Below, piece after piece: positions 12,290 to 24,009 of a DNA stretch of 64,000 nt (position 1 is its first letter; every line of letters begins with the position of its first letter). The stretch comes from Pseudoscleropodium purum. Lineage: Eukaryota; Streptophyta; Bryopsida; Hypnales; Brachytheciaceae. The notes beneath the pieces were generated by a model. It was not told the DNA's origin. It worked only from the letters and a program-made list of their open reading frames with translations, and ran no database searches. Where the stretch lies: positions 2,170,001 through 2,234,000 of the forward strand of contig OZ017804.1 in NCBI GenBank assembly GCA_963969395.1, given 5' to 3'. The translations under genes and the position numbers were made by a program.

Positions 12290-12560
12290 CAAAAAAATCT
12301 TCTATGTAAGGCCAAAGTGCATATATTCATCCTTTGAATTTTGTGCAAAAAGGGGAAGTCTTGCATAGTAGATCAACCTCCAATGAATCCTCTTGGTTGG
12401 TATTTAAATAGATGCCTTCACACTATACCAAAAAGGATGATTTTCACAATGATGAATCCATCCTTCTTGGATTAAATTATGATAGTTCTTTTGGAGGCTA
12501 CTTCTTTTCAATTTCTTATTACTAGCTTTGGATTGCATTACATGACAAGTTGTCTTAAAT
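12290..12560 (+). repeat. Dispersed repeat, copy 1
   Basis: Shared with 45110-45330: ATCTTxCTATGTAxG, GTCTTGCAxAxxAxxTxGACCTCCAATGA in order, CCTCTTGxxTTxxTTTAA and GATTTTCACAATGA. Non-coding. Confidence 0.75.
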
Positions 12561-12626
12561 AGTACAGTGGTGTTGGTTGTCATTGCCTTTTTCATCGACT
12601 CTTGAAAGAGCAAGAGAAATTAAATC

Positions 12627-13634
12627 ATCCTAATTAGCATTGATCAGCTTGACTTGTCTCATAACGACGTAGTGAAAGCTCAACAAATATTCATGAGATT
12701 GAAGTTCACAAAAATTGTAAAGACAAATTACCTATTATAGAGAGTTCACTAGGTTAACAACTCGGAATACTAAAAAGCATTCATGATTGTACGGATTGTC
12801 TCCATTAAAGTTCTTTTCCATATTCTACTTAACGCATAACGTGAAAAATTACAAGTGAGACTGTTCTTTACACTAAATGTCATCTTCTCAACAATCACTC
12901 AGGGTTATCTAAAGAGAAAAATATCAGCAGGTACCTTTAGAAACGAGGTCCCACTCAATCCTTCAAGTCTTGCGTCGAAAGAATCCTTTGTTCGTCTGAC
13001 ACCATTGATCATGTGATGTTGTGACAGTCCTGCAGCTCCACACCATTTACGAAGACGTAACTAGTCATTCATCAAAGAAACCATTCCGATCACCGCCCGC
13101 AATTAAACGTCCGCCTTGTTCCAAACTTACGTAACCTAGTTCAATTGTGGGTTCTAGTAAATAAGCAGCACGAAATCCCTTTTTGAAATCCAAAACTTAA
13201 CATTAAGTGGTAGCTAGCACACAGGAAATTTATGAGAGTAGGCGCCGCCGCAAAATAAGAAAAAGATTTCAAGAACCGAGCAGGCATGAATTTGCGAGAA
13301 CGCTATGAACCGAATTCGGGCAGATAATGAGCAAGCACCGGAAAGAAAAACAGTGTGCACATTCCTTGCACAGATTCTGCAAATTAGGAAAGTCGACATC
13401 GAATGAGAAAATTCGGGCATGTAGTAAGAAAGCACCGCGAATTGGACGTCATTTGCTAAGAGAAAGAAACAGAGGCCCATCTAAGAAACACGCAGGATAG
13501 AGAGAGACGGAAAAAGATGGGCAACTTTGGAACTACGGATATTAAGAAGAGCCTAAGCGAGAAGAATATACACCAAACATATTCAATAATGACGAAACAG
13601 AAACACTAAACAGTTGCATCTATCAAGGAAAAAG
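12627..13634. repeat. 1-kb segmental duplication, copy 2
   Basis: Nearly identical to 2117-3121, same orientation, about 10.5 kb away. Beyond its right edge the sequence continues smoothly into the tandem units at 13509-14122, so this copy may preserve the longer original context. Confidence 0.9.
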
Positions 13635-14122
13635 TGCGCAAGATTGGTATTAAATTAAAATTAGCCTAAGCGGGAAGGATACAAGTAAGATCAACACTGC
13701 TAAAGAAGCAAAAGCAATAAACAGTTCCACTTCTCAAGATGTGAGAGTATTATTCTCTAGTTCACCTTCGAAATTGGTACCAGCAAGCAGTTGAGAGAAA
13801 CGTTCCGCGTGAAAATTCTGACGATACCGCGAAAGTACGCAAGATTGGAACTAATGGTATTAAAGCTATAAGCAGTAAGGATTCAAGCAAGATGAACACT
13901 GCCGAAGAACCAAAACACCGAAAGAGTTGCGCTTCTCAAGTATGAACCTGATCAAGATCGGGCAAGTGTCCCCGACAAAGCAGAAGCCCTCGCTGCAGGT
14001 GATCTTGGAAAGAAAATTGTGAGAATCTCTATCTTCTAGAAAGCAAGTTTGAGAATATTTTTCTCTTGCTCACCCTCAAAGTCGGTACCGGCAAGCAGTT
14101 GAGGCTAGAGAGAAACGATCGA
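13509..14122 (+). repeat. Two-part degenerate tandem repeat
   Basis: Part one (about 110 bases: GCAAGATTGGTATTAA, AGCCTAAGCGGGAAGGAT, AACACTGC, AAACAGTTGC, CTTCTCAAG) occurs at 13509-13632, 13633-13739 and 13831-13940. Part two (TTCTCTxGTTCACC, AAATTGGTACCAGCAAGCAG, TTGAGAGAAACG) occurs at 13741-13815 and 14038-14122. GC is higher than in the flanks. No open frame is kept across units, so this is probably non-coding. Confidence 0.7.
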
Positions 14123-14339
14123 TGCGAAGCCCCAACGGAAACCGCGACAGTAAACGCCGGAAGCGCCAACGCAATCCTGGAGAGGAAGAAGTTCGGAAAT
14201 TCAGCCACAGTTGAGGAACTCAGACACTTGGCCTCAGTCTGATGAAAGCTGTTGCTACTGACCCGTCACCGTGGGCGTCCCATTACCGTGACATCTTCGC
14301 CAGCCTTGCCAGGAATCATTTCAGGAAGACGAGACTCAA

Positions 14340-15507
14340 GAGTGCACAAGATGCAGCACTATCCTTTCTAAGGTTGGAGGACTGACGCATACTTATTTTG
14401 GACATATTTAGACTGATCGGATTTAACTTACAGCTTTTTTTTGGCATAGAGTGGCAAATTAGAGAATTTTTAACGTTTATTTTGGTCAACTCCTTTTTTA
14501 AGTATAAAGAGACATGATGTTGGTGGTCAAAGGCAAAAACAAATAGTTTTGCATTTGTATTCCTATGGAGATTATTTGCATTTGCCTTTCTTGCAAAATG
14601 GGGTGGTGATTGGGATTGCAAAATGGGGGGACATCTGCTTTGCAAGCTGGGTTGAAATGCTCTGGCCCACCCAAAATTTGTTAAGAGACTAAGCTTGAGT
14701 GAATTAAGAGTTAAGAAACAAAAAGGTAAAAATGTGTCACTAAGTGAGTGAAGGGTCTCAATTGTGAATGAGTGAAGGTTTTGAAATACTATTTAAAGGT
14801 TTGAAAAGTGCTAAAGATCTTGAAAATTCGGAAGTTTTTTGAAAATTCTGAAAAAAAGGCTAAATATGTTGGTTGCTTAGAAAATGCCAAAGGTTATGAT
14901 GATTTAAAAAGAGGTTGAAACTCCAAAAAAATGCTTAAGGTTCAATTCTTTTAAGTGGTTGTGTAATATAGTAGACAACCAAGGTAGTCATCAAAACGCT
15001 CTGATCATTGAACCAATAGGTGCATTCTATGTTTCTACATTGAATAGTCAAGTCATCTATCAATGAGGTTTTTGTATGTTGTGTCTTTTCAAGGGTTAAA
15101 GGAAAATCTCATGATAAGATTGAAAAAACAATTTCATCTCAAAAATAAATCAAGTAATCATTGTGCTCACTATTGTTTACAAATACCATAAAAAATAATT
15201 GTATTTAGATAAGATTTTCTTAATTATAGCTAGTGTCATCATATTTTCCATACCCAAAATTCTATACATTTGGTCAACAAAGAAATGAGATAACTGCAAT
15301 ACAATTTTGCCTAAGCATTTTTATAACATGTAACTCAAATAATTTAATCATCATTTAATGTGCCCCCTAAAATATAAACTAATGTTATCACCATGTACCT
15401 TAAGTTCTAAGACCTTCCTTTTCATGCCCACAAATGTTCAATGAGGTAATTTCTAAATGTGTAGTATATATTTTCATTGTGAATCAATTCAGTTTCACGA
15501 AAAAATG
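14340..15507. other. No recognised gene
   Basis: AT-rich. 14560-14660 contains TTGCAAAATGGGG and TTTGCAAGCTGGG followed by an ATGCTC-type sequence, resembling the right part of the 28594-29014 MITE, but no intact element is visible. Confidence 0.4.
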
Positions 15508-15750
15508 AGGGTTGCTATTATGTGAGCCTAGGAGCACAAATTCATGAACCTAGAAGACTACACACCTACGGTATAGGTGTCTATATTATAGAAACTTTCC
15601 ATGATTATAGTATGATTATATTACAGATACCTATACTATAGATATTTATGTTATTACCACCTTCAATGGTTGAAGTATATCTACTTAGGCATATGTAAAA
15701 AGTTCACAAGCTTGCATTTTCATTCTCACACACTAGCATTGTTGCATAAA
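15508..15750 (+). repeat. Dispersed repeat, copy 1 (GTTATAG family)
   Basis: Begins TGAGGGTTGCTATTATGTGA and ends CACACACTAGCATTGTTGCA. The order of motifs matches 20193-20490, including GAACCTAGA, CTATATTATAGAAACTTTCC and CTTGCATTTT. Confidence 0.7.
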
Positions 15751-17919
15751 AAATTTTGAAATGTTAATCTATGTCTTAATGGTTGTATGTCAATAGATGG
15801 TCTAATAGGCTCCAAGTCTTGGGCTTTTTCATCTTCATTTATCATATTATGCGTGGTGCCACTTGTCATTAAAATATCATGCATAATACCTATATCTCAC
15901 TGTCAACTTGGGTTTTGAAATATAATCCATCTTACTTGTAGAACACCAAAACAATGCTCTACATTTTCAGAGGTAGCTTCTTGCATCTCTCTGTAGTACA
16001 TTAGTTTTTCTCTTTGGAAATTGTGAATGGTTTGGACAAAGACACTCTATTTGGGATATATTTCCATTTATTAGTAGATAGTATTGTGGATATTGATGAC
16101 CATAAATTTTGAAACTCATACCTTGGGATTCTCTCTTTAAAAAGTTTGCTACCAATGAACTTCAATGTAAAACATTAATGTCATTATTGGCTCTACATAC
16201 CATACATTGGGGTGAGATTTGTTAGACCCTATACGAAATCATTTCTCTTGGGGTTGAATTTCCTTTTATTGATGGATTTAGAATTTTTAGAATTTTGTTT
16301 CACAACATTTGGAATTTTCATGACCTTTAGCAATAGGATCTTTGAGCTTTACCACTATATTGAAGCTAAACCAAATTTGTTGTGACCTTTAGTAGGAGGG
16401 TCCTCCAACTTCACCGCAATTTTTGATTAAACTACAAACTCAAGGCTTTATTGATACAAGTATTCACGGCATATTCAATATTGATACTCACAACTTCATT
16501 TTTCATCAAGCTTTTTTTGAGGATTCATATTATTTTTATTAATATTTTCTACACTATTCAATTTTGCTAAATTATAGTTTCTAAAAATTTCATTATATAC
16601 CATATTTATTTTTATTTTGAGTTATTTTTTAACAAATCTAACCCAAGCATAAGGTACTCTAAAATATGCATGCTATATCCAATGCCACATTTAACTATTT
16701 CTAGACTATTTATTGAATTCAGGACTAAAGATTGTAACGTTCTCCAATCGTAAGATCAGGAGTTCCCATGATGTTTTGTATAGATTTTCCAATGTTTTAC
16801 ATTATCTCCTTATGATAATTTTTTTTCTCATGATGATCGTTAATAATTTTGGACTTTCAAAAGTCTAGAAGTAGTTAAATGTGGCATTTCACAAACTTTG
16901 ATCAACAATTGCTTCTAGTATTACGGAGTTGAAGCCATTTTTACCTTGAAATGAATCCTGCCATGCAATAGGATAGTTCTTCCATTCATAGTGCATACAA
17001 TCTAATGACGCGAACATACCAAGCCAACCTTGTGCCTCATTAATTCATAGCTGGTTTTCAATATCTTGTTTGGTGGGTTGTCTCTAGTATGTGCTCTCAT
17101 AAATGGCTTAGATTGGTTTCATCATTCATATTCCTTCTTTCTTTTAAAACCCAAATCTAAGATTGTCATTATCTTCTTATTAATGTGATGCAAACCTTGT
17201 AAGACAAGTATGGCTATCATAGATTTAAGGGTACATTGTGATACAATTAAATAGGAATTGCAATTAGGTGTTTTGACCTTCATTTCATTAATAAATAAAT
17301 AAAGTTATCTTAGGAAGAAAGGCTTTTTCAAGCATCCCTACTCTAGATGCATTGAGATAATTGAATTTAAGATTGTATTTATCCCTTAAAGGACAATTGT
17401 CCATTGAACAAACAATTGAAAAGTATTGAGAATATCCTACATGACAAGGACAAAAGGACCCATTGAAAAGGACAAAATAAACCCATTTGGATAAAAGGAT
17501 CTAAATAATCCTAGTGTTCTCTTGTCTAATTTCAATCCTCCATGATGGTGGAGGTTGTTTTATTCTTATAACATGACACTCACACCAAGGGAGACAAATG
17601 AAATTCATAATGTTAAAATTGGAAATTCAATGAAAATGTTGGCACTAAGGGAGCTAAATTTTTTACATTAGGGACATTGCTTAGGGAGAGCACTATATGA
17701 AAGTTTAAACACCAAATGAGTACAAAGATAGGGACTTATTGATTCTAAGATGTGTATATAATGTATCACTTATAAAGACTAAGAGTTTTAAAATAGCCCT
17801 CCAATATTCAAAGAACATTTTAAATTTATTCATAGAATATTTTAAAATTTTATAAGATATTTTTAGAATATTCGTATTATTTGATATCCCTATCTAAATA
17901 CACTTTGAATGCACATGGA
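15751..17919. other. AT-rich intergenic DNA
   Basis: No coding signal and no repeat recognised with confidence. Confidence 0.4.
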
Positions 17920-17923
17920 TTAA

Positions 17924-18875
17924 CTTGTAAAGATTTTCAACTATAGTTTCACCAAAAATGCTCCCAAACTACCATTTCTAATACAAGTACTAAATTTTAG
18001 GAAGAAAACATTTTTAGACAAATATAACCACAATTTTCTCTAGTAAGCTAGTTTGAAAAGATATTCAAGAAAATTCAGAAATTCCTAGCATATAGATTGC
18101 AAGATATTAGAGTTTGAATCGACAAGAATCCTTTTTTTGGCCTTACAAAAACTCAAGTAGCTGCACTTCATAAGATCACATTTTAATGAAAAAATGTCCA
18201 AAATAGTGTTTTTTCTTATGATTCATTCTTCAAGTTAAGTTGTCTACATGCCTGAAAAAATCCAAATGATTTGAAATTGTACAATGTATAGAAAAAAAAT
18301 AGTACATAGAAAGAAGTAGCAAATGATTCAAAATACTAAATTATAAAGAATTTAGTTATAGAATTGAAAAATGCCTATTCCAATGGTTGTAATTTTGTAT
18401 TAAACACTTTACATCCAATATTTTCATTTTTTTCAAAAATATTGAAAATTGAGTTAAACAAAGAACTTCAAAGTTTATCTTAGAATAGAAATTCTATAAA
18501 TACCTACTAACCTATTATTTTACTAGTCAAAATGCAATGATTCAAAGCTTTTTTTGTATACATCAGTATAAAGAAACAAGTTCATATTTTTATTAATGAG
18601 AAAAAGAATTTTTTTAAGAATTTTTTTTGAACTACTTGATTTGTCCACCAAACAATGAAAATTACATATCATACAATAACTTATAAACCACATAGTCAAA
18701 AGTTATGAAATTTTTTGTTCTTTAAGTTATTCCTTAGATATTTGTTTTTTGAAAATTAAAAAGAAAAAAAAAAAAAATACATTTGTAGTGAACTATCCAA
18801 GATTGCTATATTGCCAAAAATGCAGTTTAGGGTAAAATGTAGTTTAGGGCAAAATATAGTTTAGGGCTTTAGGGA
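17924..18875. mobile_element. TTAA-bounded 0.95-kb element, single unit
   Basis: Bounded by TTAA at 17920-17923 and 18876-18879. It aligns along its length with the left arm of the palindrome at 36062-37001 (TTTCACCAAAAATGCTCC, ACTACCATTTCTAATACAAG, GATTGCAAGATATT, AAAAAATGTCCAAA, TGTACAA). The right end carries three 18-base repeats containing TAGTTTAGGG. No transposase is encoded, so it is non-autonomous. Confidence 0.75.
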
Positions 18876-18879
18876 TTAA

Positions 18880-20192
18880 AAAAAATACTACAAGCATACT
18901 TTTTGAGGTCCAATGCAAAACATGATATGGCATGTGGGTAATATCTTAACCTTAAAGAAAATTGCAAGCCTTGCATGCATTTTAAAAGTCAAAATTGGAA
19001 TTTTCACATAGTTTTTTCTTTTAAATATTTTAAAGTTTTAACTAAGAAAGTATATCACCAATAATCTACTCTTTACATCGTTTCAATTTTTTTTCAAAAT
19101 TGTTTAATTTGTGACACTTTGAAGACAACATCTTGAAAGCTCAAAATACACCACTTTTGAACTTTTATTATCTATCAAATTTCTCTTAGTATGATTTCAA
19201 GGAGTATGTTAATAACATCATGATCTTTGTCACTATTATTTTCATGTTTTTGAAAATTTTCATACTATTTTTAATATTTTGTTAAAAATTATTTCAAAAA
19301 ATCAAATCAAATTTCATTTCATTTTTTTAATTATGAAAGATGAGATTAAAATTTAGACATATATTAACACATTTGAAAAATATCAAAATTTTGAAATGTG
19401 TATTTTGATGTAGAAATTTAATATAGTTTGACCAACACTAAATATGAAATGTCTTGTAAGGGTTGAACTCTTGAAGGACTTACTTTGTCCACACATGATT
19501 ATAATCTTCAAAACAATTAGTTGGAAGAAAGTGAGGGTAATTGACCTTTACAATTCAAGGACTATAATTTAACAAAATCCATCCTAACAACCATTTTTAG
19601 TGCAAAGTGCTAAGATTTTACACATCTAACTATTAGATCTTGCATTAGACTTGTATTGTAATGTGAAGGAAAGGCTTTGGAAACTTTGAGCTTATAGTAG
19701 ATTTTATGATATGAATGTTCAAAGTGAAAAGTCTACAATTTTTGTACCCTATGATATGTATTAGGTTTAAATCCTTTTAACTTAAAAAAAATTTCACTAT
19801 AGAGTTTCACTATAATTATAAATCATTTAAATAGAAAATTGAGTTGAAAATCTAAATTTTTTTATAGAAATAGAAAAGTTGATTTGAATTCTTTAAAAGT
19901 TTCATAAGTAGAATTAAGTATACAATTAAAGGAAAACTTAAATTGACAATAGATCTAAAATGAAATTGAAACATGCCAATCTTAACTAGAAGACTCTATC
20001 CAAAAATAAATCTTGTGGAGAAAGGAGGGTCTTTTTGTTTCTCACTCATCTCTTCAATGCTAGTATATTTTTCCCCTTTGTAAGAAGAAACTCTCAATTT
20101 TAGGAGGAATATTTATTCTTACATGGATTGTATATAAAACTCCTCTTAACTCCATAATATTAAAATTTATATTCTACCTTTTTTATACCTTA
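18880..20192. other. AT-rich intergenic DNA
   Basis: No gene seen. 18955-19030 (GCAAGCCTTGCATGCATTTT, AAAGTCAAAATTGGAATTTTC) is similar to 47753-47830, so another old dispersed repeat is present. Confidence 0.4.
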
Positions 20193-20490
20193 TTGTGTGA
20201 GGGTTGCCAGCATGTGATCCTAGGATCTTGAATCTATGAGCTTAGGAACCTAGACACTTGTATTATAAGAACCTTCCATGGTTATAGAATATCTATGTTA
20301 TAAGCACCTTCTAGAGTTATAAAAATATCTATGTTATAGGTATATATGTTATAGACACCGTCTATGGTTATTAGAAACCTATGTTATAGGTATATATGTT
20401 ATAAGCACCTTTTATGACTGTAAAGTACTTATTTAAGCTGAAGACTTGCAAACTTGCATCTCTAGACTCACAAGCTAGCGTCATTGCTTG
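20193..20490 (+). repeat. Dispersed repeat, copy 2, with internal tandem units
   Basis: Same family as 15508-15750. Here the core TCTATGTTATAxGCACCTTCTATxGTTAT is reiterated about four times with variation (20275-20425), giving a local array of roughly 45-60-base period. Confidence 0.7.
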
Positions 20491-20549
20491 TTGTACCTCA
20501 ATGAATAACTTACCTTTGGGTTAGGATACACCCTATTAGTGAAAATGTA

Positions 20550-21430
20550 AACCCCAACCCTACCGCCTCTTTTCCAATGCCGCAGCTTGCCAATGAAAGT
20601 AACAGGGGAGGGTTACGACGCTTTGGAACTGAATCTCTGGGCCATCTGTACGAGACCTGGATTCCGACGCTTGTGCAAATCGGAGACTCTTGAACGGCGA
20701 CGTCTTGCTAACAAGATTTTCATGCACCCTCTCTGTTTCAAGTACGTCACAGGCGGTATATTTTCGAAGCCTCTTGCACTTGGAAGCACGAATTGCAGAG
20801 TTCAATCCTCGCAGCGGATCCCGTACAATTGAATTTCCGAGAAACCTGTCGCGAAGTAAAGGAACGACAGTTGAAAACGATGTCAAATATTACTACAGAA
20901 GCAAAGAAACACCAGATGTCACTTTTAACGGGAGAGATGTAACTTCACTGAAGATCGAAGTACGTCTTGCATGCCATCTCCGCAAAATATCGGGCAGACG
21001 AAGGATGGTTTTTGAGACAGATCACAGAAGGATACACTGGCTGTACTGTATTCTACTCACTCAACGACCGGTGTAATACTCCGTAACTCGTAAAAATTTC
21101 AGAGTACAACAAAAGTGTAGCTCATAAATTTTTTGATAGCACTGGTAACGAGAGTCGCAATATTACCAGCTACGGATTGGACTGGATCGCCGCAAATTTC
21201 CGTCAACCTGGGGAATTTTCGAGCACAACGAATCGGTAAATTGTACGTTTCGTGCTGGAAGGATGGAGCTATCAACACCTGGCGAAAATGGACACGTACG
21301 TTGAAGCGCCTCCGGAAGCCACAGTGCCTCGTCACGATATTTTGTCTTGAGATGCGGTGGCAGGGTCGCAGCGCCATTGTACTGCCACTTAGATGCCGTG
21401 CTGCAACGGTGTCGTCCATTTAATGGAGCT
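20550..21430. other. GC-richer island, coding potential unresolved
   Basis: Base composition changes sharply from the AT-rich flank, and both strands hold overlapping frames of 90-128 codons (for example plus 20690-21076, minus 20560-20886). None shows a motif I recognise, and overlapping open frames on both strands are expected by chance in this composition. It lies immediately upstream of the LEA-like gene and may simply be its promoter region; an ACACGTAC sequence is at 21290-21297. Confidence 0.4.
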
Positions 21431-21645
21431 TGCAAAAGTCAGCTGGCGGGATGATCGAGACACCAGGCTCATTATATTACATGCCCTCCTCCTTCGCTTC
21501 TGAACATCTGATCAGCGATCACGCTTTCAACTGATTTGTACTGAGTTTAATTATTGGCGATTTTTCTTGATTTCGAAGTGTTTTTGAGTGATTCTGAAGG
21601 AGCAATTATTTTTCGTGATTCTGTGTTGAGGTCCGTTAAGGCAAG

Positions 21646-22766
21646 ATGCAGCACCAAAGTATGACTGATAAGGTGAAGAACGTGTTGGGAGTCGGACACG
21701 GTACCAGTACCACAGGTACCCACGCGGCTGCCGCAGGTATGCTACATCATCTCCGTGATGCTCTGCGCAAGTAGAATTCGATAAAGTTTCGTGCTTCTTT
21801 GCGCATCTTGAATTTCTTGTATAGGGAAATGGCTGAGAAACCTCAATTTTCTACAAGATTTTTGTATAAGAGTTGCGAGGATTATTTATGCATCGATAGC
21901 TCAGTTCAACTGCGTCTGCGATGCTCTTCGTAGTTGGATTCGCACATCTTGAATCTTTTGCACAGCACACGTGGTTGTGAAACCTCAGTTACACGAAACA
22001 TCTTTCATTACCCTTTTGATTAAGAGTCGCAAAAGGTGATTATGCGTTGGTTTCATATTCTAATTTTTCGCAAATTATTGGCGCAGATCATCAGAAGTAT
22101 GGCATCGGTGCTGGTGGCCACGGTACTCATGGTACTCACGGTACAGGCACTGGCTATGGCACTACTGGGACCGCTGCCCCCAACCAAGGAGGAATTCTTG
22201 GCAAGGTAGAGCAAGCCGTGATGGGCCACGGCGCTCACGGAACAATCGCAACTACGGGAACTGGCTATGGCGCTCACGGAACGCATGGAACTACCGGAAC
22301 TGGCTATCCCCCATCCACTGGAACCGGCTATCCTCCATCTAGTACTGGAGGTGTCTATCCTCCATCCACGGGAACTGGGTATCCATCGACTGCTCCCCAA
22401 GGAGGAATTCTTGGCAAGGTAGAGCAAGCCCTCATGGGTCATGGCACTCACGGAACACCCGCAACTGCGGGAACTCACGGAACTCATGGAACTCACGGAA
22501 CTGGCTATGCCGGCGATGGATATGGCCACAATGGTGCTGGCTATGGAACTGGCACCGGAGTCGTCGTTGACGATACCTTAGCTGGGCACGGAGGTGGACC
22601 TGGTCATGGCGTCACTTACGCAGCCAGTGACCCCTACGCCACTCAGGGTGCCGGTGGCACCCACGGCACCCACGGTACTGGTGGCACTCACGGCACTGGT
22701 GTTCCCCATTCATCGGGCTTGAGCTTGGCTGAGAAAGCCAAGCTGAAATTGACTGGCCACTTGTAG
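21646..22766 (+). CDS. LEA/dehydrin-like Gly-Thr-His-rich protein, two exons
   Basis: Exon 1 is 21646-21736 and exon 2 is 22087-22766, split by a 350-base GT-AG intron (GCAG|GTATGC ... GGCGCAG|AT) in phase 1. The join gives a 256-residue protein starting MQHQSMTDKVKNVLGVGHGT. It is highly hydrophilic: repeated GTHGT/GTGYG units, two copies of GGILGKVEQA(V/L)MGHG about 80 residues apart, a proline-rich GTGYPPST stretch between them, and a lysine-rich end SLAEKAKLKLTGHL. Such composition is typical of LEA proteins, which are disordered and protect membranes and proteins during drying and cold. The repeated amphipathic GKVEQA blocks and the C-terminal segment resemble dehydrin-type K segments in style, but the canonical K segment is absent, so the exact LEA group is uncertain. 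The ATG is the first in frame and lies in the right phase for splicing. Nearby ACGT elements suggest ABA or stress control. Confidence 0.85.
21968..21973 (+). promoter_or_regulatory. G-box/ABRE-like CACGTG inside the LEA intron
   Basis: ACACGTGG, a classical ABRE/G-box core, lies in the only intron of the LEA-like gene. Its role is inferred from motif and context only. Confidence 0.35.
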
Positions 22767-24009
22767 AGGATACTCACAGTTCCATTTGTGTCTCACGTAG
22801 GAGTGACTTCTGTGAGATGTATAGTATGGTAGAGAGATCTTGGGTTGTAAGGTCAAAATCCTGAACAAATCCTGTTCAATTCGAGCTTCTGGTGTAATCT
22901 CAAAGTAGGAGGTTGTAGAGTATTGAGCGGTAGAGATCCGATTCTAATTGAATTTTGGTAGCTACAGACATTTGGCCAAATCTTGCATCAGTCAAGCTCT
23001 TGGTGATAAAGACCGAGTGATCTGTTGTTGGTTATTTGGGTCAGTGTAGGACATTCCAATAGGTCTTTTTAACACTTGCAGTGTTTATCCTCTACTTGAA
23101 ATTTAGATCTTGTTGCCGTTTGTACAGAAGAAACTTTAGAGGAACAGATTGTGACCCTTTTTCAAAATCTCTACGATGTTCGGAGAAGCGAAGTGAAATA
23201 CTCGTGTAGCCGTCGAGAAATTATTAGTCACTTTTTTGTCACTTTCAATGGATATGAAATTCTCTCTTTTTTCTTGCATTTGATATCTAGTTTACTTGGC
23301 ATGGTATTGATGTACGTTAGAACAGCCTATGACCACCCAGATTTGCAATCTGAGGTATCTTGTGCAATATGCCCATTGTTGTCTGCATCTTTGAGAGAAA
23401 AAATTAGTTGAATTGATTGAAATGCAAGTGGAATTATATTAATTTGATACAAACTGAAATGGATATGAATTTTCAAGATTTGTTTGACACAAAAAAATAA
23501 AACTAGTGGTAGGTGGGATTTATGACTATCTTAAAAAGGTTGTATGTGAGATACCTACCCTTCTAAAGGTACGTTCCCACCTAGCCTTACGATGGCCTTA
23601 AATCAGCAGTAAATCTTCGTGCATTCCCACCTGAGTGCTCAGGTATTTACCAAACCTACATGGCAACCGAGGTGGCATTGATTTGAGAACGTTCCTACGT
23701 CTATTTAGCACTTCAATATCATTGGCCCACCACAAGTATAGCAATCCATAATAAAAACTTCAAAATCTTCTGGAAATCAAGATTCCGACAGGTGATGGCC
23801 GCTCTTACCAACATGCTGGGGTCAACGCCCCATTACAAAATAACAGCAGCTGCTCAAAGCCAAAATTAGCCAAACCCAACTAGAAAAAATCAGAAGCATG
23901 GACGTTTTTCAACAATCACCTCAAAGGAATTTGGAATCCCCAATTGGTGTGAATACTCAGTTGTGTGTAGACAATCTCTTTATACAAGTGGGTGATGGGA
24001 AGTAAGATA
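22767..24009. other. LEA gene 3' flank and intergenic DNA
   Basis: No further gene recognised. An 86-codon plus frame at 23151-23411 is open but has no motif. Confidence 0.4.

Noticed and set aside
13214..13480. Second copy of the same 88-codon frame
   Set aside because: Same reason; substitutions do not show an obvious coding pattern.
14400..14665. Possible MITE related to 28594-29014
   Set aside because: Only the TTGCAAAATGGGG-type inner words match; the left end is missing.
22053..22529. 158-codon minus-strand frame opposite the LEA gene
   Set aside because: Low-complexity antisense shadow of the HGT repeats; the plus strand has the intron, start and stop of a consistent gene.
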